From Aricia agestis (taxonomy: Eukaryota > Arthropoda > Insecta > Lepidoptera > Lycaenidae): 64,000 nucleotides of DNA. Positions 47,712 to 58,441 of the stretch are shown one piece after another. The first letter of the stretch is position 1. Each line of letters opens with the position of its first letter. The stretch is taken from the NCBI RefSeq assembly GCF_905147365.1, contig NC_056422.1:7938501-8002500 (forward strand). Reading direction: 5' to 3'. Position numbers and translations under genes: made by a program. The notes under the pieces are model-generated. The model made no database searches and was not told the DNA's origin. It saw only the letters and a program-made list of their open reading frames with translations.

Positions 47712-48629
47712 TGATCTTCACGTCAAAGAGATTAACTAAAATTAATAGTCTTGTAACTTATTGTAAAGACGAGAGACGAAATGTCGCGTCACAGTCACAT
47801 TTCCACATTAAATAATCACCCTGTGGGTAAATAATTAATCACGCTTAGGCGTCTTAAAATAAATTATTCTTCTTTTGAGATGAAAACTTTAAAGCTGCGT
47901 GGGCGTTGTGCACTTTTTGGGATGGGAATGGAATGGACCTTGCTTGAATTTGCTTACATTATTGATTGTATGGTGTTGGTGTTTGCACTTTGCACGTTCT
48001 TGCATGCGAGTGTACACATAGGCAGTGTGGGAAAGGAGGTGCTGTAACACATGTCTATGCGACTCACTCATTTACTTACAGTTTGAGGTTTTTTTGTAAA
48101 ATATTGCTAACAATAATAATATTATACTAAGTTTTTTACATAAATTCTTTCTAAAATACCTTATATTCTCTAAAAAGTATTGAGAAGCAACAGTTAGAAT
48201 ATCTATTTCTTTAAAGCATCAATCCCCAACCAACCGGCTGCCGCTTAGCAATTGAAGATCTACTGTGTCTGCGATACCCACGATGGAGGTGTTAAATTTA
48301 CCTCTCAGACATTCAAAAGCAGACATTTTATAGTTGCGTATGGCTCGCTTTTTCGTATCAATCTCTATTCCATTTTGTCTGTAAGCGTATTATAAATGTA
48401 AAGCTGGCTGAAACACACAGAGTTAATTGATTTAGCTATGCAGAAATACGTTTCCGTTATGCATCGTACGAAGGGTGTCTAGAAATTAATTTGTAAAGTA
48501 ACAATATCTTGTATTAACAGTAACAAGTAAACGAACATACTGGTACCTACCAAAAATTGTGTAAGTAATTAAAACGTCTGCAAACTATCTGCAAATAATG
48601 AATAATATTGTATAATGCCTTTTTTTTAA

Positions 48630-49025
48630 GTGAAAACATCTTTAGGGGCGTTGAGCACTTTAATTTGTGGGATGGGTATGGGAAATACTGTGGAACTCGC
48701 GTCAGATTCTCATGCTGATCGAAAAACCGTAAGACGGTTGGAGAGTAGTGTTGTAACATCGAAATTGATTAATCGAACAATCGATTGTTTTTTTTTCGAT
48801 ATTTTTTAATCGATTGTAAGGGTTTCGATTGATTAAAAAAATCGATTTTTCAAAAATCGCTTTTCATAAAAAATGGGTTAAAATTTAATCGATTGTTAGG
48901 GTTTCGATTAATTTAAAAAATAAATTTTTTAAAAATCGATTTTCATAAAAAATGGGTTAAAAAATTTTGTAAGGGTTTCGATTAATTAAAAAAATCTTTT
49001 TTTTTTAAATCGATTATTTTGAATA
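48630..49025 (+). repeat. Element with atcgatt-rich tandem units, copy 2
   Basis: The flank (cgaaaaaccgtaagacggtt, then ggagagtagtgttgtaacat) leads into about three units with gtaagggtttcgattaatta and ttttcataaaaaatgggtta. Inverted relative to copy 1. Confidence 0.75.
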
Positions 49026-49664
49026 ATTTATTTATTTCAAATCATATACATTGAAAAGATTATAAATAGGGCATATTTAATTTCACCGTTACCATCCCAA
49101 TGCCTCCCACACTGGTTTCGGTAACGGTGGCCGATTTCAGGGAATTGGTTTCTATTATGTGAAACGGCCGGCTATGCAGTAGTAATTTCATAGTGCCCAA
49201 GTGTGTAAGCAATACACAGGAGAACTCTCTCTTTCTTTGATCTCATAAACGTCTGTATTCACGGTTTGCAGCGTAAATATTTTTATCAGTAGGTAAGAGA
49301 ATAAAATATGTAGAATTATAACTAATATTTTTTCGAAACTCCAAAGTCTAAACAAACCAATAAAGCCAAAATCCAGACATGGACAAAAACAATATCAAAG
49401 TTAACACTACGCTTGAGAGTTTTTAAGCTCTTGTGAATAGTCTACATACAACATACCCGCACGTAAATAAAAGCGGGGTACACACTACCTATTCCCGGAC
49501 TAATCCGAAACTCTGTTGACAGTTTAAACTTCGTCATGTCTATTCGAATTTCGAATTCAAAAAGTGATTTTTCCAGGAAAGTATGCTGTCAATAGGATTT
49601 CTGGTACGGCATTCTGGTATTGGGCTCGTATCGATATATATGCGTCGGCGCGACAGAGTACGGC

Positions 49665-49720
49665 GGAATTGTTATAATTATGCAATTGCTTGTGAGCAAT
49701 TGCATAATTATAACAATTCC
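49665..49720. repeat. Perfect hairpin (26-bp arms, TGTG loop)
   Basis: The left arm begins ggaattgttataattatgca and ends attgct; the exact reverse complement follows after tgtg. Confidence 0.9.
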
Positions 49721-49734
49721 TTCCTTTAGAGGTA

Positions 49735-49965
49735 CTTACATATATTATAAAACGAGCGGCTTCACTCGCGATAACAAGTATCATACAAAGTTTCATCCCC
49801 TATTTCAACCCCTTGGGGGTAGAATTGATCAAAATGCTTTCGTAGCGGAATCCTGTAAGGCACCTGCCAAATTTCAGCGCGATCCGTCCAGTGGTTTGGG
49901 CTGTGCGTTGATAGATCACTATATCAGACACTCAGTCACCTTTGAGTTTTATATATTATTTAGAT
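49735..49965 (-). repeat. Dispersed repeat Z, copy 2
   Basis: It runs from aacgagcggcttcactcgcg through tcaaccccttgggggtagaa to cagtcacctttgagttttat. The open frames across it are incidental. Confidence 0.75.
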
Positions 49966-50017
49966 CGCTTGTGATTTCGCTGTGTGGCGGCCGGATCGCT
50001 CTGTCGCGTAGAGAATA

Positions 50018-50485
50018 AAGATCGCCCAATGGTCGAAATTCGACCTAAGTTTCAACGACATTAGGACTAATACCTATATTTTGTAAAAAATATTGACTTT
50101 ATCATTTTTTTCAACTCTTGTCTCTGGGACTTAACTGAGCTTAGACTGGCCATGTAAGCATTGTCTAATAGTATCTTAGATTCAATAAAAAAACTATAAT
50201 CCATTTTCAATTTGTCAACTTATACCATAAAGAAAAGAGTATAATTCGTATGTATAGGTTTGTCACTCAAAAATCTGTCATTTTTCATGTGTGTGTGTAG
50301 TAGTGTGTGTAATGTTTTATTTGCTAAAAAAATGTATGATAAAAGCATAATTTCAAAATATTATTAGCTCGATGCACTCCTTCACCGTGTAAACTATAAC
50401 TGTGCAAAATTTCATTCACCTACGTTTCCCCGTTTTTCGTCAAAAGGGATACAAAGTTTTTGGCTCACGTATTAATATATAGATT
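50018..50485 (+). repeat. Dispersed repeat X, copy 3
   Basis: It runs from gatcgcccaatggtcgaaat through gctcgatgcactccttcacc to tcacgtattaatatatagat. It is immediately downstream of a repeat Z copy. Confidence 0.8.
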
Positions 50486-50584
50486 GTGATATAATTGGTC
50501 GCTGTTAAGCATTTGCGTATAACCTTACAAAAAAAATAAATGAAGTGATAAATGCAGTCTTATTGACTAATGATCCTCCGCCTC

Positions 50585-51022
50585 TTAAGAGGGCGACTAA
50601 CCCCAAAAATCAAACATCGTCCTTCTCTCTTCACACTCACGCCCGTCTTTCATATGCCAGGTGAAAAAGAACGACGCGGATTCATCGCCAAATTAGTTTT
50701 TTCTCAATAGCTCGATGAATATACAACATTTTAAAAATCCGCCAGGTCGATCTCTCAATAATAGAATTTTATACAATGTGTTAAAATATTAACTTAGTTC
50801 AATGCACGGCTATGGCAATAAATGACAAATTCGTGAAAATTAGATGCATCTTTGTGATTTTGTTCTATCAAGAACATTTTAAGATATCGTGTTTTTGCTC
50901 AGATCGAATTCTCGGAAATATAATGTAGTATCTAATTTTAGAAAATAAAACAACTCGGGGCTTATTTTCAAGTATAAAAATGAATTATAAAAGCGACACT
51001 TTAGGGTTAGTCGCCCCCTTAA
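50585..51022. mobile_element. TTAA-flanked MITE, copy 2 (intact, 438 bp)
   Basis: The ends ttaagagggcgactaacccc and gggttagtcgcccccttaa are inverted repeats of about 19 bp with one mismatch. TTAA at both borders suggests a TTAA target duplication as in piggyBac, though the GAGGGCG terminus is not the usual piggyBac CCC start. There is no coding capacity. Confidence 0.75.
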
Positions 51023-51099
51023 AGAACATGACTGCATTCATAACTTAGGTTTTTATTTTGTGGTATGAAGATAATACACAAATGCTTAACAGCGTCTAA

Positions 51100-51352
51100 T
51101 TGTGGCAGTCTTCCACAGTGCGTTTTTCGCGTAACTTTCTGCCGCGCACTGTAGAACTCTGGAACGAACTGTCACCAGCAGTATTTCCGGACCTATACGA
51201 CCTGCAAACCTTCAAGAAAAGAGCGTATTCCCTCTTAAAAGGCCGGCAACGCACCTGCAGCTCTTCTGATGTTGCGAGTGTCCATGGGCGACGGTAGTTG
51301 CTTACCATCAGGTGACCCGTTTGCTCGTTTGCCCCCTTATTTAATTAAAAAA
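51100..51352 (+). mobile_element. LINE-A 3' end, best preserved copy
   Basis: An open frame reads FSRNFLPRTVELWNELSPAV then FPDLYDLQTFKKRAYSLLKG and ends SSSDVASVHGRR before a stop. This is the RT C-terminus (the RTVELWNELP and FKKRAYS blocks recur in non-LTR elements). The shared 3' UTR and an A-rich tail at about 51345 follow. The copy is 5'-truncated. Confidence 0.75.
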
Positions 51353-51468
51353 AAATATATGTCAAAGTTTAAATGAAATATTGAGACTCGTCTCGTGGTT
51401 TACTTTATAGAAGCTAGAAGAATATTAGGACCCTATTACGCGTAATGAGGCAAAATGTAGCAACCCTC

Positions 51469-51949
51469 TTAAGAGGATACCACAGCGGCTAGAGAAATGA
51501 AAAAAAAGTACGTGTAATATCTATAGCTGTCTCCCTTACCTCAAGCTTATACCGCAGAACGCGATAGAGACAACTGCAGAAAATCCAGAAAATCAACGAT
51601 TCGTTGTCCCCTGATTCCTTCTCCAAAACTTAACCGATTTAAGTACTTTTTTCATTAAAGATTAAAAAAAGGCTTGAGCTGTGTTCCTATGTTTTGCTTT
51701 TTTTGTATAATCTATCCAAATCTGTTTTCTGGACGTTTGAACACAGTGGAAAATCTGGCCATTTTTTTGGGTTTTTGAACGTTCATATCTTATTTAATAA
51801 TTAAATTATGAAAAAAAAGAAAACATAGGGACATTGTATTAGTGGCCGTAGATATTCAGGAAAAAAATTATAACTCTACTAGCATTATCCAGGGAGGAAA
51901 CAGGGGACAACGTTTGTATGGAAAAAATGGCGGTGTGGAATCCTCTTAA
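51469..51949. mobile_element. Second TTAA-flanked non-autonomous element
   Basis: The left end ttaagaggataccacagcgg and the right end ccgccattttttcc-type sequence ending gtgtggaatcctcttaa are inverted repeats of about 20 bp, each bordered by TTAA (51469-51472, 51946-51949). The terminal GAGG resembles the 50585-51022 MITE, but the interiors are unrelated. No open frame of interest. Confidence 0.6.
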
Positions 51950-52473
51950 GGTTTATTGTAACTTCATTTCAATAATGGAAAATCAATTTTCGAATCACAA
52001 AAAATCCGCACAATCACAAGAATCCTTTGTGCCACTCGCTCCTTAGATCTTTTCAAATACAAAAAGCCCCGAATTTAAGTGATAAAATATCTCTTTCAAG
52101 AAAAGAGGATTCTATTTTCATACCCAGTCAATTTTACCAAATAGAGTTAAATAAAGTACCTGAAAATTATTTTATTAAAATACAATTAATGGAATATTTT
52201 ATGAATGTAGAAATTTTGGTAGGAATGAAGCGTAGATACAGTACTTCCAAATTAATAATGGGCATGAAAATCTTCGCTAATTGTCGTAATCACGAAAACA
52301 CCCGAATCTATGAAACGTAAGAGCCCCAAACAATGGACTTGCATTTTGCACCTTGTTCAAAGGAAATAGAAGTATATTATATTATAGCCGGTGGCTGTCC
52401 GCTGACGCCGGTGCGTCAATAAGTGCTATAACGAGGCTAAGCGACGGCATCGCGACGCGACGTGGCCAGAGAC

Positions 52474-52487
52474 GTTACCATGGTAAC
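52474..52487. promoter_or_regulatory. Perfect RFX-type X-box in a CpG-rich patch (intron 3)
   Basis: gttaccatggtaac is a perfect palindrome (extended to gacgttaccatggtaacgtc, 20 bp) and fits the X-box consensus for RFX/DAF-19 factors. It lies in a GC- and CpG-rich patch at about 52385-52605, unlike the surrounding AT-rich intron, so it could be an enhancer or an alternative promoter. A transposon-derived origin is equally possible. Confidence 0.4.
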
Positions 52488-52639
52488 GTCCAGCAAAGTC
52501 AGGCGCCTGTACGTCGCCACAAAGCGGTGTTTTTCTTAAAGTTAAGTTTAAAAACAGCGCTTGCAGCGACGTCTCCCGACGCTCGGGAAAACGACCGTTG
52601 CCGAAAAATTACGATCTATGCGCATTATTATCAGTTTGG

Positions 52640-52692
52640 GACACTGACCTTCATTATACATTGTATAATTGTATAATGGAGATCAGTGGTTT
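52640..52692. repeat. Imperfect hairpin
   Basis: cactgaccttcattatacat and tgtataatggagatcagtg are complementary with two mismatches. Confidence 0.7.
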
Positions 52693-52894
52693 GGGAGCAC
52701 TGTAGCTGACATAAAAAAGTTTACGCTAAATTACAATAATTATCAATGCAAATTGTCAGTTGCGAAGAGTACATCATGATGAATAGGAAACATTACGCAT
52801 TATTAGGCGCTACTAGCACATACAGTAAATAATCTAGACGGTCAATAATAATTTATCTTATATCTTTAAAAAACGAGCAATTCCTGTATATATA

Positions 52895-53153
52895 CAGGGT
52901 GTAACAAAAATAAGTGATAATACTTTAGGGTATGTACGTGTTCCTTGTAGAGAGTTCACTGTGAAAGTAGCAGCGCTGAAAGACCAAATTTTTTTTTCAC
53001 TTTTGTATGGGGAAACTCGTGCCGCTCGGGCCCTTGCACATAGAAAAGTGAAAAAAAAAATTCGTCTTTCAGAGCTGCTACTTTCACAGTGAACTCTCTA
53101 CAAGGAACACGTACACACCCTAAAGTATTATCACTTATTTTTGTTACACCCTG
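52895..53153. mobile_element. Palindromic TA-flanked MITE, copy 2
   Basis: It is a 259-bp element with arms cagggtgtaacaaaaataag and the complement, flanked by tata on both sides. Loop: ggggaaactcgtgccgctcg. Confidence 0.8.
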
Positions 53154-53159
53154 TATATA

Positions 53160-54734
53160 TATAATTGGAATCTCGGAATCGGCTCCAACGATTCTCATGA
53201 AATTTAGTATATAGGGGGTTTCGGGGGCGATAAATCGATCTAGCTAGAAATCATTCTCAGAAAATGTCTTTTTATTCGTGTTTTATCGATAAACTGAAAA
53301 ATATGACTTCCTGACATCTATTGCCGAATAATAATACTATTATGTGAGCAACTAATTGTTTTAACGACCAGCAGATGGCGTTATTAAGTAACACGAAGTC
53401 AATGAGCGTTTGCTATACCGAGCAAAGCTCGGTCATCCAGGTACTATTACGTAATACGATATTGCGCAATAAAATTGCTTGTCTAGGGGCCCGCTTAGTT
53501 GTGATCTGTCTTTGGCGGCTGGGTTTTGACATATCGCGACCAAATTACGCTGGTCCGCCATCTGTCTACAGAATCAACTTTTCTGATAGTACTATCAGTC
53601 CATCATGGGCCAGTATGGATACTGGATAGGATATTTAAAATAGTTTACAATAATCTCATTTTAAAACATGTAAAAGTTCAAAAGTTGGACGTTAGAATAC
53701 AGGTTTGTGTATAAATAAACAGTGCCCCAGAATAACTTCCACACAAACAATAAGCTGACAAAGTTTTACAGCAACCGGAAGCCTCTACGCCCATAAATAC
53801 GAGAAAACGAAGAAATATATCACATAAACCGCACTCAATATAAACTTCGATAACAATAAATTTATCCGAAGAAATAAAACAACTAATTTATTATAAATGC
53901 GGTAGGCCATTTGGTGTAATGGCCGCTATCCGGCTATGGTTATATATTGCTGATAAATTAAGCTCGAAACCAGAGCAGATGGTCGTTAAAACATATAATT
54001 ATTTAATGAGATTGCTAGGAGTTTAAATGTCTTTGGGACGAAGAGTTCCTGTGAAAGAACTTTAGGAGCTGATAAGTTATGTTTTTGGAGTAAACTGTAC
54101 TGCTGTAAAACTCTAAATTTTAGAGTTGTAGTGTACAGATTTCTAGTTTATAGTATAGTTTCTAGTATAGTTTTCGTAGATCGATTAGCTTCGTATGTTT
54201 ATTTTTTGTAGAGATCTGTATGACAGTTCTAGTAGATACCTCAGCAGTTCGCGTAGACTTTTTTCATTTATCGTACACACTTTTTTAGAAGTCACAATTT
54301 ACAGTAACCTACATCCATGATATATTTATTTCCTCTTTCGGTATTAACCCTTAACGACTTTAATAAGTAGTGTTGGGGTTACCCTCACTCCTATTGACAG
54401 TTGACTTGAAATGGGTAAATGGGTAAAAGCTTCAGTGATAGTCGAAAGTAGTGTAAATATAAAACAGCCGATAATTCGAAAAAGGGCCTCGCCCTTTTTG
54501 GTAAGGAAAAAGCGTCCTCGTAGTAAAATTTAAGTGTTGAGATACAAAATATGAAGCTACAATCTATTTTAAGATGAGTAAGATAATTTTAAAGTACAAA
54601 TAATAACATCTATAATACATAGTTGTTTTGATAAAATTGCAATTTGTTCTTTTTTATTCCTTTTCACATCTATTCTTTTTAAAATTGCTTAGTATAGAAC
54701 AAAATAGCTTCAGAATAGAACTTTTCTTATTTTT
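53160..54734. other. Intron 3 interior, no feature recognised
   Basis: A region at 53360-53640 has open frames but no family resemblance. The rest is AT-rich. Confidence 0.4.
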
Positions 54735-55037
54735 TTTTTTATGAAATAAGGAGGCAATCGAGCAAACGGGTCACCTGATGGAAAGCAACTTCCGTCGCCC
54801 ATGGACACTCGCAGCATCAGAAGAGCTGCAGGTGCGTTGCCGGCCTTTTAAGAGGGAATAATAAGGGAATAGGGGAGGGTAGGGAAGGGAAAAGGGTAGG
54901 GGGATCGGGCCTCCGGTAAACTCACTCACTCGGCGAAACACGGCGCAAGCGCTGTTTCACGCCGGTTTTCTATGAGCCCATGGTATTTCTCCGGTCGAGC
55001 CGGGCCCATCCGTGCCGAAGCATGACTCTCCCACGTC
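54735..55037 (-). mobile_element. SINE-B copy in intron 3, minus orientation
   Basis: The minus strand runs from acgtgggagagtcatgcttc to a tail that ends in a T-run on the plus strand at 54731-54740. Head, middle and tail are all present. Confidence 0.75.
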
Positions 55038-55534
55038 ACGTTTTCACGCTTAAACCACCTATAAGCTATGTAGCAAGTATGAAAATACGATTAATTTCGT
55101 GTAACTAATTTTGCACTGAAAATAATATTATGCAAAGCTGCTTAACCGATAATGACACGGTATAAACGTGATATGAAATTACTTCTTAAATCATCTTCTA
55201 TGGGGAATTTCGTTGATTTATGATATTCATTTGGTAAGATCCGGTGACCGGGTGGGGCGAAATGGTTGGAGCAATTTTAGCTCTTTGTAGTTTGTGACGC
55301 GCTCGGGACAAAGGTATGTTCTGTAGTTAAATTAGACTCATCCTGATTAAATTAATTTTCTGTATTTTGTATAGCATTAATTCATACAGATACTGCACTA
55401 ATGAAACTGAATTGTTTATAGTTTGAAAATTTTACTTATTTCAGCATATAGAAGATAATTTCCGGCTTACCAAATAAGAATCTACACTATAAAAATAAAA
55501 ATAATAACAATATTTATTATATTAAATTATAAAT

Positions 55535-55950
55535 AAAAATTCGAGTGCGAGTCGGGCTCGCACACGAAGGGTTCCGTACCGTCATAGAGCAAAAATTAGC
55601 AAAAAATATTTTTTTTTATGGGAGCCCCCTTAAATATTTATTTTATTTTCTAATTAATTAATAAAATACAATTAATTACTTTGTGAGATTTCATGTGCCT
55701 ATCTGTGGTTATTATTGATTACGAGCAAAAAAGGTAACAAAAATCACATTTGTTGTATGGGAGCCCCCCTAAATATTAATTTTATTTTATTTTTGGTATT
55801 TTTTGTTCTAGTGGCAACAGAAATACACAATCTGTGAAAATTTCAGAATTCTAGCTGTAGCTGTTCTTGAGATACAGCCTGAAGACAAACAGACGGACAT
55901 AAAGTCTCAGTAACATAGTCCCGTTTTTACCCTTTAGGTACGGATTGTAG
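55535..55950 (+). repeat. Repeat W, copy 2
   Basis: It starts attcgagtgcgagtcgggct, contains tatgggagccccctta and ends tttttaccctttaggtacgg. Same family and orientation as copy 1. Confidence 0.75.
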
Positions 55951-56103
55951 GGTACAAATGAATCTGAAGTTTTGCCAGTCTCGCAAACGGCTGAACCGAT
56001 TTGGCTGATTTTAGTTTTGAAATATTTGTGGAAGTCCAAGGAAGTTTTAAATTTCACCGGGTTATCTAGTCTCAGATATTATTACACTATACTCAAAGAG
56101 TAT

Positions 56104-56270
56104 AAAGCTGCGTTTTAACCAGAGATGTGTTGTAAGGAATTTATTTTTGAGAACCAATAGAATCGCTTCATTGACGTGAGCTTGCCATGATATTGCTCAG
56201 CGCGGCGATGCTATTGGATCTTAAAAACACATTCCTCGCTACACATCTCTGATGGAAACGCAGCCTAACT
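56104..56270. mobile_element. MITE (about 167 bp, arms about 70 bp)
   Basis: The left arm agctgcgttttaaccagaga then tgtgttgtaaggaat matches, in reverse, the right end attcctcgctacacatctct then gatggaaacgcagcct. Inner aatagaatcgc and gcgatgctatt are also inverted. Confidence 0.7.
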
Positions 56271-56875
56271 AAGGATTTTTAAGAGACGGATCTTTGTATT
56301 CCTCACTCTAAAACATAAATCTGTGTTTTCTTTGGTCTAAGGTCGTTATACTAAAAAAAGTTTATATAAATTAATGTTGCGTGGACGAAGTTGGCCGCCG
56401 CCCGTCATGTTTAAATTAAACCTTGTCACCTCCACGTGCTTTTGTTGCAAATTAATGATTTCGGTAAATTATTGTTATTGTTTATGGTGCTACATTGTTT
56501 TGTTATTTTGTGATCAAAAAGTGTCGAATATTTTGTCGCAATATAATTGAAAGCAAATAATTTTGCCATAAACGCATGTGTATTGTTTACTAGATAATTA
56601 TTATATTTCATAAAAGATATATTATGTAGATTGTAGGCAATAATTAAAAAAGTAGATATATTTTAAGAAACAGAAAAATAAGGCTCTGATGTAGCGTTAT
56701 TCTATACCGAAAATTCGCAAAAAGCGATCGCAACTCTATCACTCGAAATCCGAACACAATACATCATTTTATATAAAAAATGTTTCTCTTCATCTGTACA
56801 ATTGTGCACGACAATGCTTTCTAAATGGAGACATACGTGGATGAAGTGGATAACTAACATATTTTTATAACATTC

Positions 56876-56952
56876 TAGCTGTCCCGGCAAACGTTGTTTT
56901 GCCATATAAAGTATTTCGCCCATATTATTTTATTGAAGTGACTGCGTTCATC
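56876..56952 (+). repeat. Fragment of the agctgtcccggcaaa repeat
   Basis: ctagctgtcccggcaaacgt then tgttttgccatataaa. It is followed by an unrelated CpG-rich segment with the palindrome gcgtttgtatcgatacaaac. Confidence 0.6.
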
Positions 56953-57534
56953 TTGCGTTTGTATCGATACAAACGCGCGTTTCATTTGCGTCAAAAAGAC
57001 GTGTAATATCTGCCAAAACGCGATGAAAACGTGCAGACGACGCGCGCATCAGAAACTCGCGTCGATAGCGCGCAAAAAAAACCTACCTACCTTATTACCT
57101 GGCTAATATATCTAGCAGTCTGGCTGTACATAAAATCCACATTTTTTTATATTTAAACATCTTCCTGATCCTACAGCCTCCATTAAAACAAAAAAAAAGA
57201 ATATTTTCAAATCGTTACTTACCTGCGCCATCCGTTTACGTCTTCAATTCTTAACAATAATGCTCGCTAAATGGGACCTAACGAGTTCTCGGCGCTTTGT
57301 TGAGCCGCAAGAAATACACCTAAATTACCGATGTCTAGAGCTGGATCTATCCTTTTTGTTCTAACGTCTCGGTCTGCGAAGCCAATTAGCACTGTTCTAG
57401 TTATGTGAAGGACTCGATCTCGATAGAGATTAGGACGGGAATTAGACAATTATCATCTTGAGGCCAGTTTTTAATCTAGATAATAATTAATTGTATATAT
57501 TATCTACTTGTATACTTTGCAATCTCAATCATTC

Positions 57535-57727
57535 AAAATCAACAAAACTTGGTTGAATACGGACCCCTAAAATGGAACCTTGACCAGCTGTTTTTTTGTA
57601 TATTGATAGATCCACTGTCAAGATTTTTTGCAGATAAAAATGTTGTTCGCCTTATCAAAATGAAGCTACTTACAAAAAATTTGCTTGATAGTAATCAAAA
57701 AAAATTGTTCTAGGGAACCCTGACTAT
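57535..57727 (+). repeat. Dispersed repeat S, copy 2, ending 39 bp before exon 4
   Basis: atcaaaatgaagctacttac to ttgttctagggaaccctgac. It occupies nearly the whole 3' end of the intron. Confidence 0.6.
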
Positions 57728-57765
57728 TAATCGTGTCAGAAATCTAATTTTAAAACTACTTCCAG

Positions 57766-57930
57766 TGTGGGCGGGCGCTCTCTGCTTGGGCGTATCCCGG
57801 GCGGCGGGCGCGCTGGTGTCGGCGCGTCGTTCCCCGCGGCTGGCGGCGCTGCTGGGCGGCTTGCTGCTGCCGCTCGCCTGCCTCTTCACGTCCTTCGCCA
57901 CGCAGCTGCACCAGACGCTGCTGAGCTACG
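57766..57930 (+). CDS. Monocarboxylate-transporter-like protein, exon 4 (TM2-TM3), copy 1
   Basis: After ctacttccag the 165-nt exon enters in phase 1, reading V-WAGALCLGVSRAAGALVS, then ARRSPRLAALLGGLLLPLAC, then LFTSFATQLHQTLLSY, and leaves in phase 1 at tacg then gtacga. The G-x-L-x-x-x-R-R-x-x-R loop between two hydrophobic helices resembles MFS motif A between TM2 and TM3, as expected for SLC16. It is the only one of four adjacent copies with the complete 5' end, so it is the copy that splices in frame from exon 3. The protein stops at about residue 183 here; later exons are outside the window. A dispersed repeat (57535-57727) ends about 40 bp before the acceptor. Confidence 0.85.
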
Positions 57931-57955
57931 GTACGAACATACACACACCTTCCAG

Positions 57956-58101
57956 CATGGGCGTATCCCGGGCGGCGGGCGCGCTGGTGTCGGCGCGTCG
58001 TTCCCCGCGGCTGGCGGCGCTGCTGGGCGGCTTGCTGCTGCCGCTCGCCTGCCTCTTCACGTCCTTCGCCACGCAGCTGCACCAGACGCTGCTGAGCTAC
58101 G
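57956..58101 (+). pseudogene. Exon 4 tandem duplicate, copy 2
   Basis: Copy 2 is nearly identical to copy 1 from ggcgtatcccgg to gagctacg-GT, exactly 171 bp downstream. It lacks the first 19 bp of the true exon; the bases after the AG are CAT instead of the WAGALCL codons. Splicing from exon 3 to this AG is therefore out of frame. Its coding sequence and the linker are open in the same frame as copy 1. It is non-functional as a separate exon, but very recent. Confidence 0.8.
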
Positions 58102-58126
58102 GTACGAACATACACACACCTTCCAG

Positions 58127-58270
58127 CATGGGCGTATCCCGGGCGGCGGGCGCGCTGGTGTCGGCGCGTCGTTCCCCGCGGCTAGGGGCGGCTGGGCGGC
58201 TTGCTGCTGCTGCTCGCCTGCCTCTTCACGTCCTTCGCCACGCAGCTGCACCAGACGCTGCTGAGCTACG
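58127..58270 (+). pseudogene. Exon 4 tandem duplicate, copy 3 (2-bp deletion)
   Basis: The third 171-bp unit carries a 2-bp net deletion and substitutions around ggctaggggcggctgggcgg, which shift the reading frame after SPRL. It keeps the gtacgaac donor and the AC-rich linker. It cannot encode the TM2-TM3 segment. Confidence 0.8.
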
Positions 58271-58295
58271 GTACGAACATACACACACCTTCCAG

Positions 58296-58441
58296 CATGG
58301 GCATATCCCGGGCGGCGGGCGCGCTGGTGTCGGCACGTCGCTCCCCGCGGCTGGCGGCGCTGCTGGGCGGCCTGCTGCTGCCGCTCGCCTGCCTCTTCAG
58401 GTCCTTCGCCACGCAGCTGCACCAGACTCTGCTGAGCTACG
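58296..58441 (+). pseudogene. Exon 4 tandem duplicate, copy 4
   Basis: The last copy is intact over the shared core but more diverged (gcatatcc, tcggcacgtcgctcc, ttcaggtcc, cagactctg). It is followed by a different and stronger donor, gtaaggataag, which may be the original 3' border of the ancestral exon. As in copies 2 and 3, the 5' 19 bp are missing, so splicing to the local AG is out of phase. Confidence 0.75.

Noticed and set aside
52027..52320. 97-codon open frame
   Set aside because: AT-biased, no recognised motif, no splice or promoter context, and located within the large intron.
57956..58441. Mutually exclusive exon cassette for TM2-TM3
   Set aside because: Copies 2-4 lack the first 19 bp and enter out of frame, linkers are about 25 nt and copy 3 is frameshifted; kept only as a hypothesis to test.
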